Shown here piece by piece: positions 63,096 through 64,000 of a stretch of DNA of 64,000 bases. Source of the stretch: JAJRTA01 sp965603125 (lineage in GTDB: Bacteria; Zixibacteria; MSB-5A5; GN15; FEB-12); assembly GCA_965603125.1 (NCBI GenBank), contig CBFDBU010000013.1, positions 17,702-81,701 on the forward strand, in the 5' to 3' direction. The translations under genes and the position numbers were made by a program. Positions within the stretch are counted from its first letter, which is position 1. Each line of letters begins with the position of its first letter. The notes beneath the pieces are model-generated. The model was not told where the DNA came from. It ran no database searches and saw only the letters and a program-made list of their open reading frames with translations.

Positions 63096-63755
63096 ATGAA
63101 AAGATGCACCTTGTATCTCAAAGAGCACAACCTGCTCCGGCAGGAACTGCAGGGTCTGAAGGAATGCCAACTAAGGTTTCTGACACTCTCGGTAACCGTG
63201 ACGGCACTGCTGCTGGGTTACATCGCCCACAGCAACCCAGGGTCCTCAGGTAACACATACTACCTCTTTCCTCTGGTGATTGTGATTCCATCCTGGTGGA
63301 TATTTTTCGATAAAGCCAAGTCTATTTCCCGAATAGTCGGCTATTACAGAAACCTGGAAGACCTGATACTGCAGGACGATAGCGACCTTCAATTCGACGG
63401 GTGGGAAAACGCACTGGAGAGATTTCGAAAACAGCAGCACAAAAAGAGCAGTCGCCACGATATTGGATGGGGCAAGAAACTCAGCCGCCTCCTTACTACT
63501 CATAGGTACTTATCGGTTGGCTTCGCTACCTTTTTGGTGCTGTCAGCTATCTGCATAATAATGAGCAAACCGTCGTTATCCCTGGATTTGTCATTTCAAC
63601 AAGTCTGTTACTACCTGTCGCTCACCATCGTTATTTTCTCGTTCGGCTACATACTCTTACTGATAACTCAGTTGATGTGGGGCAAGCACTCCTACGAGTC
63701 CAACTACTACTTCTGGCGAGTAGATATTCTGGGGCGCAAGCTGCCCGACGACTGA
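63096..63755 (+). CDS. Four-helix membrane protein of unknown function
   Basis: The 219-residue protein has helices at about 28-45, 55-71, 144-162 and 176-199. Between helix two and three lies a charged cytoplasmic stretch (YYRNLEDLILQDDSDLQFDGWENALERFRKQQHKK). No enzymatic motif is visible. The pattern of two helix pairs with a soluble middle part resembles some small membrane proteins of defence and stress systems, but I cannot assign a family. It is more AT-rich than the ior operon. It has its own promoter. Confidence 0.7.
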   Translation: MKRCTLYLKEHNLLRQELQGLKECQLRFLTLSVTVTALLLGYIAHSNPGSSGNTYYLFPLVIVIPSWWIFFDKAKSISRIVGYYRNLEDLILQDDSDLQFDGWENALERFRKQQHKKSSRHDIGWGKKLSRLLTTHRYLSVGFATFLVLSAICIIMSKPSLSLDLSFQQVCYYLSLTIVIFSFGYILLLITQLMWGKHSYESNYYFWRVDILGRKLPDD

Positions 63756-64000
63756 GTGCGGGGTAGAGGCCAGCGATGGCAGCAAGACCAGCACATGGCA
63801 CAGAAGCCGGAGTAACTCATCTACCCGACCCGTCAGTTCAGCCGCCCTCCCTATCTGACGACACCACAACCACTTACGGTCGGCGGCGGCCGCTGCGCGC
63901 CCAGAGCCCGACTCTCCCAAGCTCAACCACCCTCCCATTCTGAGACGCAATCCGCGGGAACCTTTTTCTTGCGGCTCGGTTCAAGATAATACTTTACAAA
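63756..64000. other. Right-hand end without a supported gene
   Basis: No reading frame, RNA gene or terminator that I can defend is seen in the last 245 bases. Confidence 0.4.

Overview
The window looks like a chromosomal segment of an uncultured Gram-negative bacterium of the Fibrobacteres-Chlorobi-Bacteroidetes (FCB) side of the tree, perhaps Zixibacteria or a relative (inference). The base composition is fairly GC-rich. A double membrane is indicated by several TonB/ExbD parts, a TonB-dependent receptor, a beta-barrel protein and a lipoprotein. A palindrome in one promoter fits the LexA-box form I recall for Fibrobacter. No rRNA, tRNA, CRISPR array or insertion sequence was recognised.

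Layout: 1-3016 (+) holds two signalling genes, a GAF/kinase-like/REC protein open at the left edge and an HDOD protein. 3065-5913 (+) holds aroC and pepA. 6108-8968 holds an exported LolA-like protein, a TolB-like propeller and a small beta barrel. 9199-11694 (-) is a Lon-type protease whose ATPase motifs are altered in four places while its Ser-Lys dyad is kept. 11978-14993 (-) is a two-gene unit: a tiny NrdJ-type zinc ribbon and a 900-residue Ski2/Hel308-like helicase fused to an OmpR-like winged helix. The promoter of this unit has a perfect palindrome filling its -35/-10 spacer. 15270-21282 (-) is an energy-transduction operon (small membrane protein, TPR protein, membrane protein, TolQ/ExbB, two ExbD, TonB). 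21578-22690 (-) is an exported protein with three TonB-C-like modules, divergent from purF (22913-24328, +).

24497-25702 (-) is a GT87-like glycosyltransferase cut by one in-frame stop. 25779-40436 (-) is a complete 14-subunit complex I operon in the order nuoA to nuoN, with a glutaredoxin-like gene between nuoM and nuoN. 40801-44014 (-) holds a frameshifted small gene, a PHP protein, an UMF1-type transporter and an HD protein. 44071-44961 is an AT-richer DinB-like gene between two copies of a repeat of about 110 bp. 45025-52080 (-) is an operon of TonB-dependent receptor, ECF S component, secreted metalloprotease, PHP phosphoesterase and fused FtcD. 52185-56787 (-) is an operon of manC, SPOR lipoprotein, tsaC, LMW phosphatase, DUF3108 and a DHS-like protein. 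57382-62771 (-) is a fermentative module: iorA, iorB, buk and two ptb genes. 63096-63755 (+) is a four-helix membrane protein.

Together the genes suggest a respiring heterotroph that imports compounds through TonB-driven receptors. It probably ferments amino acids: IorAB makes acyl-CoA from 2-oxoacids, and Ptb/Buk would turn this into ATP, while FtcD handles histidine-derived formiminoglutamate. The strongest candidate for an undescribed system is the damage-operator-like promoter driving zinc ribbon plus helicase-winged-helix fusion. The Lon variant with eroded ATPase motifs comes next.
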